A stretch of DNA of 64,000 nt, from the NCBI RefSeq assembly GCF_013364275.1, contig NZ_CP054932.1:8680001-8744000 (forward strand). Reading direction: 5' to 3'. The notes under the pieces are model-generated. The model was not told the DNA's origin, ran no database searches, and saw nothing but the letters and a program-made list of their open reading frames with translations. Source of the stretch: Actinomadura sp. NAK00032 (lineage in GTDB: Bacteria > Actinomycetota > Actinomycetes > Streptosporangiales > Streptosporangiaceae). Position numbers and translations under genes: made by a program. This document shows positions 1-8,413 of the stretch, piece after piece (position 1 is the first letter of the stretch; the number at the start of each line of letters is the position of its first letter).

Positions 1-545
1 GTCAGGCTGGCCAGGCCGCACTCGCGGCGACCCGGGTGGTGCCACAGCCGGCGGTGCTCGGCGTGCAGCCGCAGGATCCAGATCGGCAACTGGTGGCTGA
101 CGCACACGGCCTCGTGCCCGCGCGCCGCCTCCCGCGCCCTGATCACGGCGGCGCGCATCCGGGCGGCGAGCTGCTTGTACGGCTCGCCCCAGGACGGCTT
201 GACCGGGTTGACCAGGTGGCGCCAGTGCTCGGGACGGCGCAGCGAGCCGGCCCCGGCCCCGAACGTCAGCCCCTCGAAGTGGTTGTCGGCCTCGATCAGA
301 CGGTCGTCCACGGTGACGGGCAGGTCCATCGCGTCCGCGAGGGGCGCGGCGGTCTCCAGCGCCCGCTGCATCGGCGAGGAGAACAGCGCGGTCACGTCCC
401 GGTCGGTGAACCATTTGGCGGCGGCCTTCGCCATGAGGGCGCCGTCCTCGCTCAACCGGTACCCGGGCAGCCGCCCGTACAGGATGCCCTCGGGGTTGTG
501 CACCTCACCGTGCCGAAGCAGGTGAACGATCGTCGTGTCAGTCAT
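1..545 (-). CDS. histidine phosphatase family protein (partial, runs off left edge)
   Basis: Reading leftwards from an ATG at 545 gives MTDTTIVHLLRHGEVHNPEG and an open frame to the window edge, about 181 codons. The LLRHGE motif near residue 11 holds the phosphorylated histidine. SSPMQRALETA, EADNHFEG and VSHQLPI match the remaining active-site blocks of the phosphoglycerate mutase-like superfamily, so a small-molecule phosphatase or mutase is expected. The substrate cannot be read from the sequence. The C-terminus lies outside the window. The next gene on the right, a kinase, also runs leftwards and ends 98 bases upstream of this start. Confidence 0.85.
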   Translation of the reverse strand, partial: MTDTTIVHLLRHGEVHNPEGILYGRLPGYRLSEDGALMAKAAAKWFTDRDVTALFSSPMQRALETAAPLADAMDLPVTVDDRLIEADNHFEGLTFGAGAGSLRRPEHWRHLVNPVKPSWGEPYKQLAARMRAAVIRAREAARGHEAVCVSHQLPIWILRLHAEHRRLWHHPGRRECGLASL

Positions 546-643
546 CGCGGTCAGATTACCCGCGCTCACCACCCGCCCCGTCCCCGGTCCCGGGCCTGGA
601 GGCGGGCGACCGGGCGGACGGTCGGGCGGGGCGGCCGGGCGGG

Positions 644-2458
644 TCAGATGCGGGTGGAGGCGACGAACTCGGAGATGGCCTTGGCGGCGCGGTCGAGGTC
701 GGCCTTCGGGACCTTGGCGACCTCCAGCCGCTGGGTGAACCAGTAGAAGAGCGCGGCGTCGCAGATGGCGGACTGGGCGGCCGGGGCCGTGCAGGTGATC
801 GGCCAGGCGACGCCGCGCGGTGACAGGACGGCCAGCTCGGCCTTCACGGCGGGCGACGGCGGAAGGTCATCGGTGCCGGGGCCGCGGGTGAGCACCGCCT
901 GGTAGCCGGGGACGCCGGTCGCCAGGGGCTGCCGCGTCGACAGGATGGACGAGCACTCGTTGCCCTGCTCGCGTTCGCGCCGCGCCTGGGCGGAGTCCGG
1001 GAAGTACGTGCACATCTGGATCCGGATGCCGCCGAGCGAGCCCTGCCAGTTCTGCTCGACGAGCGCCGTCCCGAAGTCGCCGACGGAGCTGGCGCCCGCG
1101 TTCGCGCCGACCGACGCCTCGCACCGCGCGCCCGCCGGGCCGATCATCAGCCCCTGCCCGGAGCGGTACACGGCGGCGTTCTTCGGCATCTTGACCTGCA
1201 CGGGCAGCGTCACCTTCGCGGGCCCGTCGGACGGCGTGATCACCGCGCCCGGCGCCCGCGTGACGCACGGCTTGACGTCCGCGACGGTGGCCGCCACCCG
1301 GGCGGTCGCCGTGGGGCGCGGCGCGGGGTCCTGCTTCGTCACCTGCTGGACGGCGATGGCGCCCGCCCCGACGACCGCGACCGTGCCGACCGCGGCGGCG
1401 GTGAGGCCCGCGCCGCCGCCGAGGAACGCCTTGACGGCCGAGCCCGCGGCGACCTTCCCGGCGACCGAGGCGGTCCCGGCCCCGGACACCCCGGAGGCGC
1501 CGGCGGCGGCGCCCGTCCCCGCGGCGGCTCCGGCGGCGCTGGCGGCTGATGCCGCGCCCGCGGCGCCCGGCATCAGCCAGGCGGCGAGCGGGAACAGCGC
1601 GGCGAGCGCGACGGCGCCCGCGGACAGGGCGTGCACGCCCCGGGCCTCCCAGTCCCGGCCGTAGGCGGCCTGGGCGGTGCGCTCCAGGTCGTCCACGAAC
1701 GCGGCGGCGCCAGCTGGACGCTCCTCCGGCGCCTTGGCCATGCCCTGCGCGACGAGCGGCCGCAGCGCCTCGGGCACCGCGTCGACGGGGATCTCGCCGG
1801 TGAGGTGGGCGCTCATCAGTTCGGCGCGGGCACCGGTGTAGGGCCGCCGCCCGGTCACGCACTCCACGAAGACGCAGGTCGCGGCGTACACGTCGGTCCT
1901 GGGCGTGGCGACGTGCCTGCTCCACTGCTCCGGCGCCATGTAGTACGGGGTCCCGGCGCCGCCCGCCTCCTCCCCGGCCGGCGTGGCGATGCCGAAGTCG
2001 ACGAGGCGGCTCCGCCCGTCCGCCGGGACGACGACGTTCGCGGGCTTGTAGTCGCGGTGGACGACGCCGACCGCGTGCGCGGCGGCCAGCCCCAGCAGCG
2101 AGCCCTTGAGGACGGCCAGCGCCGCCTCCGGGCCGAGCGCGCCGTGCCGGGCCAGCACCTCCTTGAGGGAGACGCCGTCCACGGCCTCCATCACGATCGC
2201 GGCGGTGTCCGGCCCCTCGACGAGCCGGAAGAGCCGCGCCACGTGCGGGCTGTTCGCGCGGCCGAGCATGAGCGCCTCATGGCGGAGCCGCTCGCGGTCC
2301 GCCTCGTCCGCCCGCGCCGCCAGATACTTGATCGCCACCGGGGTGCCGGACGCGTCGTGCCGGGCGAGCACGACCCGCCCCTGGGCGCCCGCGCCCAGCT
2401 CGCGCACCTCGGTGTACCCGCCGACCCGCCACTCGCCGCCCCGCCACTCGCCTTCCAT
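644..2458 (-). CDS. membrane serine/threonine protein kinase
   Basis: A 604-residue eukaryote-like (Hanks-type) kinase. The kinase domain occupies about residues 14-265: glycine loop GAGAQG (22-27), lysine in VAIKYL (K44), catalytic loop HRDYKPAN (134-141, Asp136), DFG (154-156) and APE (175-177). All catalytic residues are present, so it should be active. An Ala/Gly-rich hydrophobic stretch follows (about 280-300, then 350-375), and the C-terminal third has several cysteines and is probably extracellular. No PASTA repeats are seen. The ligand and substrates are unknown. It shares its layout with the kinase-like protein at 6736-8412. Confidence 0.88.
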   Translation of the reverse strand: MEGEWRGGEWRVGGYTEVRELGAGAQGRVVLARHDASGTPVAIKYLAARADEADRERLRHEALMLGRANSPHVARLFRLVEGPDTAAIVMEAVDGVSLKEVLARHGALGPEAALAVLKGSLLGLAAAHAVGVVHRDYKPANVVVPADGRSRLVDFGIATPAGEEAGGAGTPYYMAPEQWSRHVATPRTDVYAATCVFVECVTGRRPYTGARAELMSAHLTGEIPVDAVPEALRPLVAQGMAKAPEERPAGAAAFVDDLERTAQAAYGRDWEARGVHALSAGAVALAALFPLAAWLMPGAAGAASAASAAGAAAGTGAAAGASGVSGAGTASVAGKVAAGSAVKAFLGGGAGLTAAAVGTVAVVGAGAIAVQQVTKQDPAPRPTATARVAATVADVKPCVTRAPGAVITPSDGPAKVTLPVQVKMPKNAAVYRSGQGLMIGPAGARCEASVGANAGASSVGDFGTALVEQNWQGSLGGIRIQMCTYFPDSAQARREREQGNECSSILSTRQPLATGVPGYQAVLTRGPGTDDLPPSPAVKAELAVLSPRGVAWPITCTAPAAQSAICDAALFYWFTQRLEVAKVPKADLDRAAKAISEFVASTRI

Positions 2459-2520
2459 GATCGCGAGAACCTACCGAACAACGTTCGCGCGCGGCGACCC
2501 GGGGCCGGGGCTGGAGCAGG

Positions 2521-3471
2521 TCAGAACGGGGCGGGAACGCCGTTGGGGGCGTCCAAGGGAGCAGCAGAGGGCACGTCGGCCGGGACGGCCGCGCGCAGGG
2601 CGGTGACGGCGGCGCGGATCGCCGGGCGGCGGGCCGCCTCCTCCCGCCACACCGCGTACACGCGGCGCGACAGCGGGGCCGCCAGCGGCACGATCGCGAC
2701 GCCCGGCGGGACGTCGCAGCGGCCGAGGCGCGGCAGGATCACGCAGCCGAGCCCGGCGGCGACCAGGGACAGCTGCGTCGCGAACTCGTAGGCCATGTGG
2801 TCGATGCGGGGCTCGTTGCCGGCGGCGCGGAGCGTGCGCAGCAGCCAGTCGCAGCAGATGCTGTCCGGCACGGAGCTGATCCAGGGGTCGCCGGCCAGCT
2901 CGCCGAGGTCGATCGTGTCGCGCCCGGCGAGGGGGTGGTCGCCGGGCAGCGCCACGTCCGCGACGTCGTCGCAGATGACGCCCTTGCGCAGGCCCTCGGG
3001 CAGCGGCAGCGGCTCGTTGTTCCAGTCCTGGACGACGGCCATGTCGAGGTCGCCCCGGGAGACCAGCGGCATGCTGCGCATCGGGTCCTCCTCGCGGAGC
3101 AGGACGCGCAGGTCGGGGTGGTCGGCGCGGAGGGCGCGCAGCGCGCTCGGCACGAGCCCGCGCACGGCGGTGGGGAACGCGGCGAGGGTGAGCTGGCCGA
3201 CGACGGAGCCGCGGTGCGCCTCCAGGTCGGCCTGCGCCTGCTCGACGAGGGACAGGATCCGCTCGGCGTGCGCGACGAGCAGCTCGGCGGCGTCGGTCAG
3301 CCGGACGCCGCGGCCGTTGCGCTCCAGGAGCTTCTGCCCGGTCTCCCGCTCCAGCTTCGCGAGCTGCTGGGACACCGCCGAGGTGGTGACGTGCAGCACG
3401 TCGGCGGCGGCGCTGACCGAGCCGTAGGTCGCGACCGAATGGAGGGCGCGCAGCCGTTCCAGATCAAGCAT
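2521..3471 (-). CDS. LysR-family transcriptional regulator
   Basis: 316 residues. It starts MLDLERLRALHSVATYGSVSAAADVL, the N-terminal winged helix-turn-helix of LysR proteins (about residues 1-60). A type-2 periplasmic-binding-like effector domain fills the rest. It is transcribed away from the EamA transporter at 3545, with a 73-base gap. LysR regulators usually control the divergent gene, so it probably regulates the transporter and the aldolase behind it. The effector is unknown. Confidence 0.9.
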   Translation of the reverse strand: MLDLERLRALHSVATYGSVSAAADVLHVTTSAVSQQLAKLERETGQKLLERNGRGVRLTDAAELLVAHAERILSLVEQAQADLEAHRGSVVGQLTLAAFPTAVRGLVPSALRALRADHPDLRVLLREEDPMRSMPLVSRGDLDMAVVQDWNNEPLPLPEGLRKGVICDDVADVALPGDHPLAGRDTIDLGELAGDPWISSVPDSICCDWLLRTLRAAGNEPRIDHMAYEFATQLSLVAAGLGCVILPRLGRCDVPPGVAIVPLAAPLSRRVYAVWREEAARRPAIRAAVTALRAAVPADVPSAAPLDAPNGVPAPF

Positions 3472-3486
3472 GAAGCAATACTAAAA

Positions 3487-3507
3487 CGAGATGTCAAGCA
3501 TTTCTCG
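3487..3507. promoter_or_regulatory. inverted repeat in the LysR/transporter divergent promoter
   Basis: The half-sites CGAGA (3487-3491) and TCTCG (3503-3507) are separated by 11 bases. They lie in the AT-rich 73-base space between the divergent LysR and EamA genes. This is the spacing of a LysR-type T-N11-A operator, so it is a candidate site for the neighbouring regulator. Function is inferred from position and symmetry only. Confidence 0.45.
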
Positions 3508-3544
3508 CTTGTCCTAAAGAAAATGCCGGAGGCACGATCGGGGG

Positions 3545-4468
3545 ATGAGATCGCGCCACGTCCTGCTGGCCACCGTGATCGCGGCGCTGTGGGGGTTCAA
3601 CTTCGTTCCGATCAAGGTAGCGCTGGACGACTTCCCGCCGCTGCTGCTGGCCGCCCTGCGGTTCACCGCCGCCGCGCTGCCCGCGGTGTTCTTCGTCCGC
3701 CGGCCGCCGGTGGCCGCGCGCTGGTTCGTGCTGATCGGCGTGCCGCTCGGCGTCGGCCAGTTCGGGCTGCTGTTCCTCGGCATGAACATGGGCATGCCGG
3801 CGGGGCTCGCGTCGGTCGTCCTCCAGGTGCAGGCGATCTTCACGGCGCTGTTCGCGGGCGTGCTGCTGGGCGAGCGGGTCGGCGCCCGCCAGGTCGCGGG
3901 CATGGTCGTGGCGTTCGGCGGCGTCGCGCTGCTCGGCGCGGCGCAGGCGGAGGGCGGCTCCCCGGTGGGGGCGTTCCTGGTCTGCCTCGGCGGCGCGGCC
4001 GGCTGGGGCCTGGCGAACGTCGGGATGCGGCGGATGAACCAGGTCACGAAGGAGCCGGTGGACGCGTTCGGATTCATGGTGTGGATGTCGCTCGTGCCGC
4101 CCCTGCCGCTGCTCGCGCTGTCGCTGATCTTCGAGGGGCCGGGGGCGCTGCCGGACTCCGCCGGGCACCTGTCGGTCGCCGGGGTCGCCTCGCTCGCGTT
4201 CATCGCCTACGTCGCCACGCTGTTCGGATTCGGCGCGTGGGGCTGGCTGATGCGCCGGTACGAGGCGGGGACGGTCGCCATGTACTCGCTGCTCGTCCCG
4301 CCGTTCGGGCTGGTGTCGGCGGCGTTCCTGCTGGACGAGCGGATGACGGCGGTGCAGCTCGCCGGCGCCGCGCTGATCATCGCGGGGGTCGCGGCCGGGA
4401 CCGTCCGGCTGCGGTGGCCCCGCGCGGCCCTCCGCAGGCTCAGGCCACGGACCCATGAGGTGAGCTGA
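3545..4468 (+). CDS. EamA-family (DMT) transporter
   Basis: 307 residues with about ten hydrophobic segments arranged as two EamA repeats, beginning MRSRHVLLATVIAALWGFNF, which is typical of the RhaT/YdcZ-like drug/metabolite transporter superfamily. Its expected role is export of an amino acid or other small metabolite across the cytoplasmic membrane. GGGG lies just before the ATG. The DHDPS-like gene begins one base after its stop, so the two are probably co-transcribed under the divergent LysR regulator. The substrate is unknown. Confidence 0.88.
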   Translation: MRSRHVLLATVIAALWGFNFVPIKVALDDFPPLLLAALRFTAAALPAVFFVRRPPVAARWFVLIGVPLGVGQFGLLFLGMNMGMPAGLASVVLQVQAIFTALFAGVLLGERVGARQVAGMVVAFGGVALLGAAQAEGGSPVGAFLVCLGGAAGWGLANVGMRRMNQVTKEPVDAFGFMVWMSLVPPLPLLALSLIFEGPGALPDSAGHLSVAGVASLAFIAYVATLFGFGAWGWLMRRYEAGTVAMYSLLVPPFGLVSAAFLLDERMTAVQLAGAALIIAGVAAGTVRLRWPRAALRRLRPRTHEVS

Positions 4469-4469
4469 C

Positions 4470-5333
4470 ATGCACGGAATGCACGCTTCGCTCGTCACGC
4501 CCTTCACCCGCTCCGGCGAGGTGGACGCCGCGTCGCTCGAACGCCTCGCCGTCCACTGCCTGGCGAACGGCGTGGACGGCCTGGTCGCGCTGGGCACCAC
4601 CGGTGAGGCCGCGATGCTCACGGCCGAGGAGCAGCGGACCGTCCTGGACGTGTGCCGGGGCGTCGCCCGGCAGTCGGGCGTGCCGCTGATCGTCGGCGCC
4701 GGGACGATGGGGACGGCCGACTCGGTCCGGCAGGCCCGCGAGCGCGCCGCGTTCGCCGACGCGCTGCTGGTCGTCGTCCCGTACTACCTGCGCCCGTCGG
4801 ACGAGGCCGTCGTCGAGCACTTCGCCGCGATCGGCGCGGCCGTGGACGTCCCCCTCGTGCCGTACAACATCCCGTACCGGACGGGTAAGGCCCTGCCCGC
4901 CGAGACCCTCCTGCGGATCCTCGCGCTCGACCGCGTCGCCGGGATGAAGCACTGCGCGGGCGGCATCGACCACGACACGCTGGCCATGCTGGCGTCCAAC
5001 CCGGGCAAGGCGGTCCTCTGCGGCGACGACGCGTACATCTACCCGATGCTGCGGCTCGGCGCGTCCGGGGGCATCGCCGCGTGCGCGTGCCTCGCACCGT
5101 CCGCCTACGCGGCGATGGCCCACGGGGACGGGACGGACGCCCTCAAGCTCCACAACGCGCTGCTCCCCATGGCGGACGCGCTGTTCAGCGAGCCGGCGCC
5201 CGCCGTCCTCAAGGCGTGCCTGGCCGAGGTCGGGCTGATCGACGACCCGGCGGTGCGCGCTCCCCTTCGCGCACCGCGCCCCGAATCGGTCGCCGCCGCA
5301 ATGGCGGCCTTCCAAGCCCTACAAGCCCTCTAG
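4470..5333 (+). CDS. dihydrodipicolinate synthase-family aldolase
   Basis: 287-residue class I aldolase of the DapA/NanA family. GTTGEAAML is the pyruvate-binding GTTGE signature, VPYYLRPS carries the active-site Tyr, and GMKHCAGG provides the Schiff-base Lys. The length fits DHDPS. Genuine lysine-biosynthesis dapA usually sits with dapB, whereas this copy follows a transporter under a LysR regulator. It could act in lysine synthesis or as a keto-acid aldolase in catabolism. An internal ATG four codons downstream is an alternative start. Confidence 0.85.
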   Translation: MHGMHASLVTPFTRSGEVDAASLERLAVHCLANGVDGLVALGTTGEAAMLTAEEQRTVLDVCRGVARQSGVPLIVGAGTMGTADSVRQARERAAFADALLVVVPYYLRPSDEAVVEHFAAIGAAVDVPLVPYNIPYRTGKALPAETLLRILALDRVAGMKHCAGGIDHDTLAMLASNPGKAVLCGDDAYIYPMLRLGASGGIAACACLAPSAYAAMAHGDGTDALKLHNALLPMADALFSEPAPAVLKACLAEVGLIDDPAVRAPLRAPRPESVAAAMAAFQALQAL

Positions 5334-5339
5334 GGCACG

Positions 5340-6635
5340 CTAAGACGACGCCTGGGCGGCGGCTCGGGCGGCGTGCGGGAGGGCGTCCAGGATGCGTCCC
5401 AGCGCCTCCTCGTCGTGCGCGGCCGACAGGAACCACACCTCGTACGCCGACGGCGGCAGGTACACGCCGCGCTCCAGGGCGGCGTGGAAGAACGCGGCGT
5501 ACGCCTTGGAGTCCTGCCGCTGCGCGGCGGTGAAGTCGCCCACCGGCGCGTCGCTGAAGAAGACCGAGAACAGGCTGCCGGCGTTCTGCCGGACGTGCGG
5601 GACGCCCTCCCGCTCCAGCGCCTCCGACGCCGCCTTCCCGACGATCTCCGCCGACCGGTCGATGGCCGCGTACACGTCGGCGGTGGCGTGGCGCAGCGTG
5701 GCGAGCCCGGCGGCGGTCGCGAGCGGGTTCCCCGACAGGGTGCCCGCCTGGTAGACGGGCCCGGCCGGGGCGAGGTGGTCCATGATGTCGGCGCGGCCGC
5801 CGAACGCGGCGGCGGGCAGCCCGCCGCCCATCACCTTCCCGAAGGTCATCAGGTCGCCGGCGACGCCCTCGATCCCGTACCAGCCGGAGGCGGACGCGCG
5901 GAACCCGGTGAGCACCTCGTCGATCACCAGCAGCGCCCCGTACCGCTCGCACAGCCGCTTGAGCAGCGCGTTGAACCCGTCCAGCGGCGGCACGACGCCC
6001 ATGTTGCACGGGACGGCCTCGGTGATGACGCACGCGATGTCGGTGCCGTGCTCGTCGAACGCCGTCTCCGCGGCGGTGACGTCGTTGTAGGGGAGGATCA
6101 GCGTGTCGGCGGTCGTCGCGCCGGTGACGCCGGGCGTGTCGGGCAGCCCGAACGTGGCGACGCCCGACCCGGCCGCGGCGAGCAGCGAGTCCACGTGCCC
6201 GTGGTAGCAGCCCGCGAACTTCACGATCTTGGTGCGTCCGGTGAAGCCGCGCGCGAGCCGGATCGCCGACATCGTCGCCTCGGTCCCGGAGTTGACCAGC
6301 CGGACCTTCTGCACCGGGGTGCGCGCCACGATCTCCTCGGCGAGCTCCACCTCGCCCTGGGTCGGCGCGCCGTAGGACGTGCCGCGGCCCGCCGCGTCCC
6401 GCACCGCCTCGACCACGGCCGGGTGCGCGTGCCCGAGGATCATCGGGCCCCAGGAGCACACCAGGTCGACGTAGGTGTTCCCGTCGGCGTCCGTCAGGTA
6501 CGGGCCCTGCCCGGACGCCATGAAGCGGGGCGTCCCGCCGACGGCGCCGAAGGCCCGCACCGGGGAGTTGACGCCGCCGGGCACGACCCCGGCGGCACGG
6601 TCGAACAACTGCCGAGAGCGATCGAAATCAGTCAC
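5340..6635 (-). CDS. hemL: glutamate-1-semialdehyde 2,1-aminomutase
   Basis: 431 residues, full length. HemL is a PLP enzyme that converts glutamate-1-semialdehyde into 5-aminolevulinate, the second step of the C5 heme pathway. The PLP lysine is in TFGKVMGGGLPAAAFGG. Family blocks VNSGTEATMSAIRLARG and GCYHGHVDSLL are clear. GTG start at 6635. It runs in the same direction as the hemA-hemC-hemD-hemB operon but is separated from it by an oppositely oriented kinase-like gene and the prim-pol gene, so it needs its own promoter in the 100-base divergent space at 6636-6735. Confidence 0.95.
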   Translation of the reverse strand: MTDFDRSRQLFDRAAGVVPGGVNSPVRAFGAVGGTPRFMASGQGPYLTDADGNTYVDLVCSWGPMILGHAHPAVVEAVRDAAGRGTSYGAPTQGEVELAEEIVARTPVQKVRLVNSGTEATMSAIRLARGFTGRTKIVKFAGCYHGHVDSLLAAAGSGVATFGLPDTPGVTGATTADTLILPYNDVTAAETAFDEHGTDIACVITEAVPCNMGVVPPLDGFNALLKRLCERYGALLVIDEVLTGFRASASGWYGIEGVAGDLMTFGKVMGGGLPAAAFGGRADIMDHLAPAGPVYQAGTLSGNPLATAAGLATLRHATADVYAAIDRSAEIVGKAASEALEREGVPHVRQNAGSLFSVFFSDAPVGDFTAAQRQDSKAYAAFFHAALERGVYLPPSAYEVWFLSAAHDEEALGRILDALPHAARAAAQASS

Positions 6636-6636
6636 G

Positions 6637-6658
6637 GTTGCAGTCTCTCAGTTGCAGT
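6637..6658. repeat. direct repeat GTTGCAGT in the hemL 5' region
   Basis: Two identical 8-base copies of GTTGCAGT lie at 6637-6644 and 6651-6658, immediately upstream of the hemL start. They could be a regulator site or mark a leader element. There is no further evidence. Confidence 0.35.
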
Positions 6659-6671
6659 TCGGCGACTTGCC

Positions 6672-6701
6672 TTGACCTCGCGCCGTACGGGCCGATATTC
6701 C
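6672..6701 (+). promoter_or_regulatory. predicted sigma70-type promoter of the kinase-like gene
   Basis: TTGACC (6672-6677) is followed after 18 bases by TATTCC (6696-6701), or after 16 bases by GATATT. It sits 35 bases before the GTG start at 6736. This is a reasonable housekeeping promoter by eye. Confidence 0.4.
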
Positions 6702-6735
6702 ACCAAGTACGACATCGGAGGGATGGGCTTTCAAC

Positions 6736-8412
6736 GTGGTTGACGGCTGGACGGTCCCGGGCTTCACCCACGAGCGGGAGCTCGGCGGGGGCGCCTCGGG
6801 CCGGGTGGTGCTGGCGGTCGACGACCCGACCGGCACGAAGGTCGCGATCAAATACCTCGACGGCGCGCTCGCGGCCGACGAGGCGTTTCTGGCGCGGTTC
6901 CGCGCGGCGGCGCGCCCGCTGTCCCAGCTCGAGGACCCCAACGTGGTCGACTTCTACGACTTCGTGGAGTCCGCGGACGGCGCCGCGATCGTGATGCAGT
7001 GGGTCGAGGGCGTCAGCCTGCGCCGGGTGCTGGCCGCGCAGGGCCCGAGCGGGCCGCTGGCGGCCCTGTCGCTGCTCGGCGGCGTCCTGCTCGGCCTGGC
7101 CGCCGCGCACGAGCACGGCGTCGTGCACGGCGCGCTGCGCCCGGCGAACATCCTGGTCGACGCCGACGGCAACGCCCGGGTCACCGACTTCGCGACGGCG
7201 CCCGCCGGCACCGAGGTGCGGTCCGGCGCGCAGTACGCGGCGCCCGAGCTGTGGGACGGCGAGCCCGCGACCGTCGCCACCGACCTGTACGCGGCCACCG
7301 CGGTCTTCTTCGAGTGCCTCACCGGCCGCCCCCCGTACGCGGGACGCAACATGGCGCGGCTGCACCGCGAGGCGGCCGTCCCGGCCGAAGAGGTGCCGGG
7401 GCCGCTGCGCACGCTCATCCACCAGGGCCTCGCGAAGGAGCCGCAGCACCGCCCGAAGTCCGCCGCCGACTTCCTCGGCGCGCTGGAGGACGCGGCCGTC
7501 TCCGCCTACGGACCGTCGTGGGAGGCGCAGGGCCGCGGGCGGCTCACCGAGCTCGCCGCGCAGGCCGCGCTGCAGCCGGAGCCGCCGAAGCCCAAGCCGT
7601 CCCGCAGCAGCGGCCGCAACCCGGTCGTCGCCGGCAAGCAGCCCGGCCGCCGCTCCCGCGCGCCGTGGGTGGCCGCGGCCGTCGCCCTGGTCGTCCTCGC
7701 CGGAGGCGGCGCGGGCGCGGCGACGCTCCTGAAGAAGGACGACACCGCGCCGCCACCGCCCGAACCGGTGCCGACGCCCGCGCAGACCAGCAGCCCCCAG
7801 CCGACGCTGCCGGCCGGCGGCGTGAACCCGGCGCCGCTCATCGAGCGGATCGACCGGGCCGTCGCGCAGACGCCGGGCGCCACGTTCAGCTACTGGCAGA
7901 CCGGCTGCTGCGCCTTCCCCCTCACCGGCAAGGGCACGCTCGGCCCGGCGGCCTACTCGATGACGATCAGCGGGTCGGGCGCTGCCCGCAAGCCGGTGCG
8001 CGCCGTGATCGTCCAGGACCGGCTGTACGTGCGGGCCGGCAAGAAGTGGCGGCCGTCGGCGTTCGGCGGGCGCGGCTACCCGGCGGTGGCCGACCAGGTC
8101 CGCCAGGGCAGCTCCGTCGCCAACCTCACCACCCTGCTGCGGACGGCGACCAAGCTCACCAAGTCGGGAACGATCTACGAGGGCGCGGCGCCCGCCGCGA
8201 AGCTGGCGCAGGCCCCCGGAGTCGGCCCCATGTACGCGCGGATGGCGCAGGCCACCGGTGCCGAGCAGATCACCTTCGCCATCAAGCTGGACGCCCGCCA
8301 GCGCCCGGTCAAGTTCTGGGTGCGCGCCGGTGCCGAGAAGGGCCGCAACCAGGTGCAGCACGGCTCCTACACCAAGTGGGGCGCCGAGCCCGCCATCAGC
8401 GCCCCGCGCTGA
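6736..8412 (+). CDS. membrane protein with degenerate Ser/Thr kinase domain (predicted pseudokinase)
   Basis: 558 residues, GTG start. The N-terminal kinase fold (about 8-262) keeps a glycine loop (LGGGASGRV), the ATP lysine (VAIKYL, K39) and Asn138. The catalytic loop reads HGALRPAN (131-138) instead of HRDLKPAN, so the catalytic Asp is Ala133. DFG is DFA (151-153). Phosphotransfer is therefore unlikely. One membrane segment follows (about 315-337). The C-terminal part (about 365-555) resembles an LppX/LolA-like lipoprotein sensor fold, a weak match. The layout parallels the active kinase at 644-2458. It converges on the prim-pol gene with a one-base gap. Confidence 0.85.
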   Translation: MVDGWTVPGFTHERELGGGASGRVVLAVDDPTGTKVAIKYLDGALAADEAFLARFRAAARPLSQLEDPNVVDFYDFVESADGAAIVMQWVEGVSLRRVLAAQGPSGPLAALSLLGGVLLGLAAAHEHGVVHGALRPANILVDADGNARVTDFATAPAGTEVRSGAQYAAPELWDGEPATVATDLYAATAVFFECLTGRPPYAGRNMARLHREAAVPAEEVPGPLRTLIHQGLAKEPQHRPKSAADFLGALEDAAVSAYGPSWEAQGRGRLTELAAQAALQPEPPKPKPSRSSGRNPVVAGKQPGRRSRAPWVAAAVALVVLAGGGAGAATLLKKDDTAPPPPEPVPTPAQTSSPQPTLPAGGVNPAPLIERIDRAVAQTPGATFSYWQTGCCAFPLTGKGTLGPAAYSMTISGSGAARKPVRAVIVQDRLYVRAGKKWRPSAFGGRGYPAVADQVRQGSSVANLTTLLRTATKLTKSGTIYEGAAPAAKLAQAPGVGPMYARMAQATGAEQITFAIKLDARQRPVKFWVRAGAEKGRNQVQHGSYTKWGAEPAISAPR

Positions 8413-8413
8413 C

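Noticed and set aside
590..645. G-rich tract between the phosphatase and kinase genes as a possible G-quadruplex
   Set aside because: G runs are irregular and no more than expected for DNA of this GC content.
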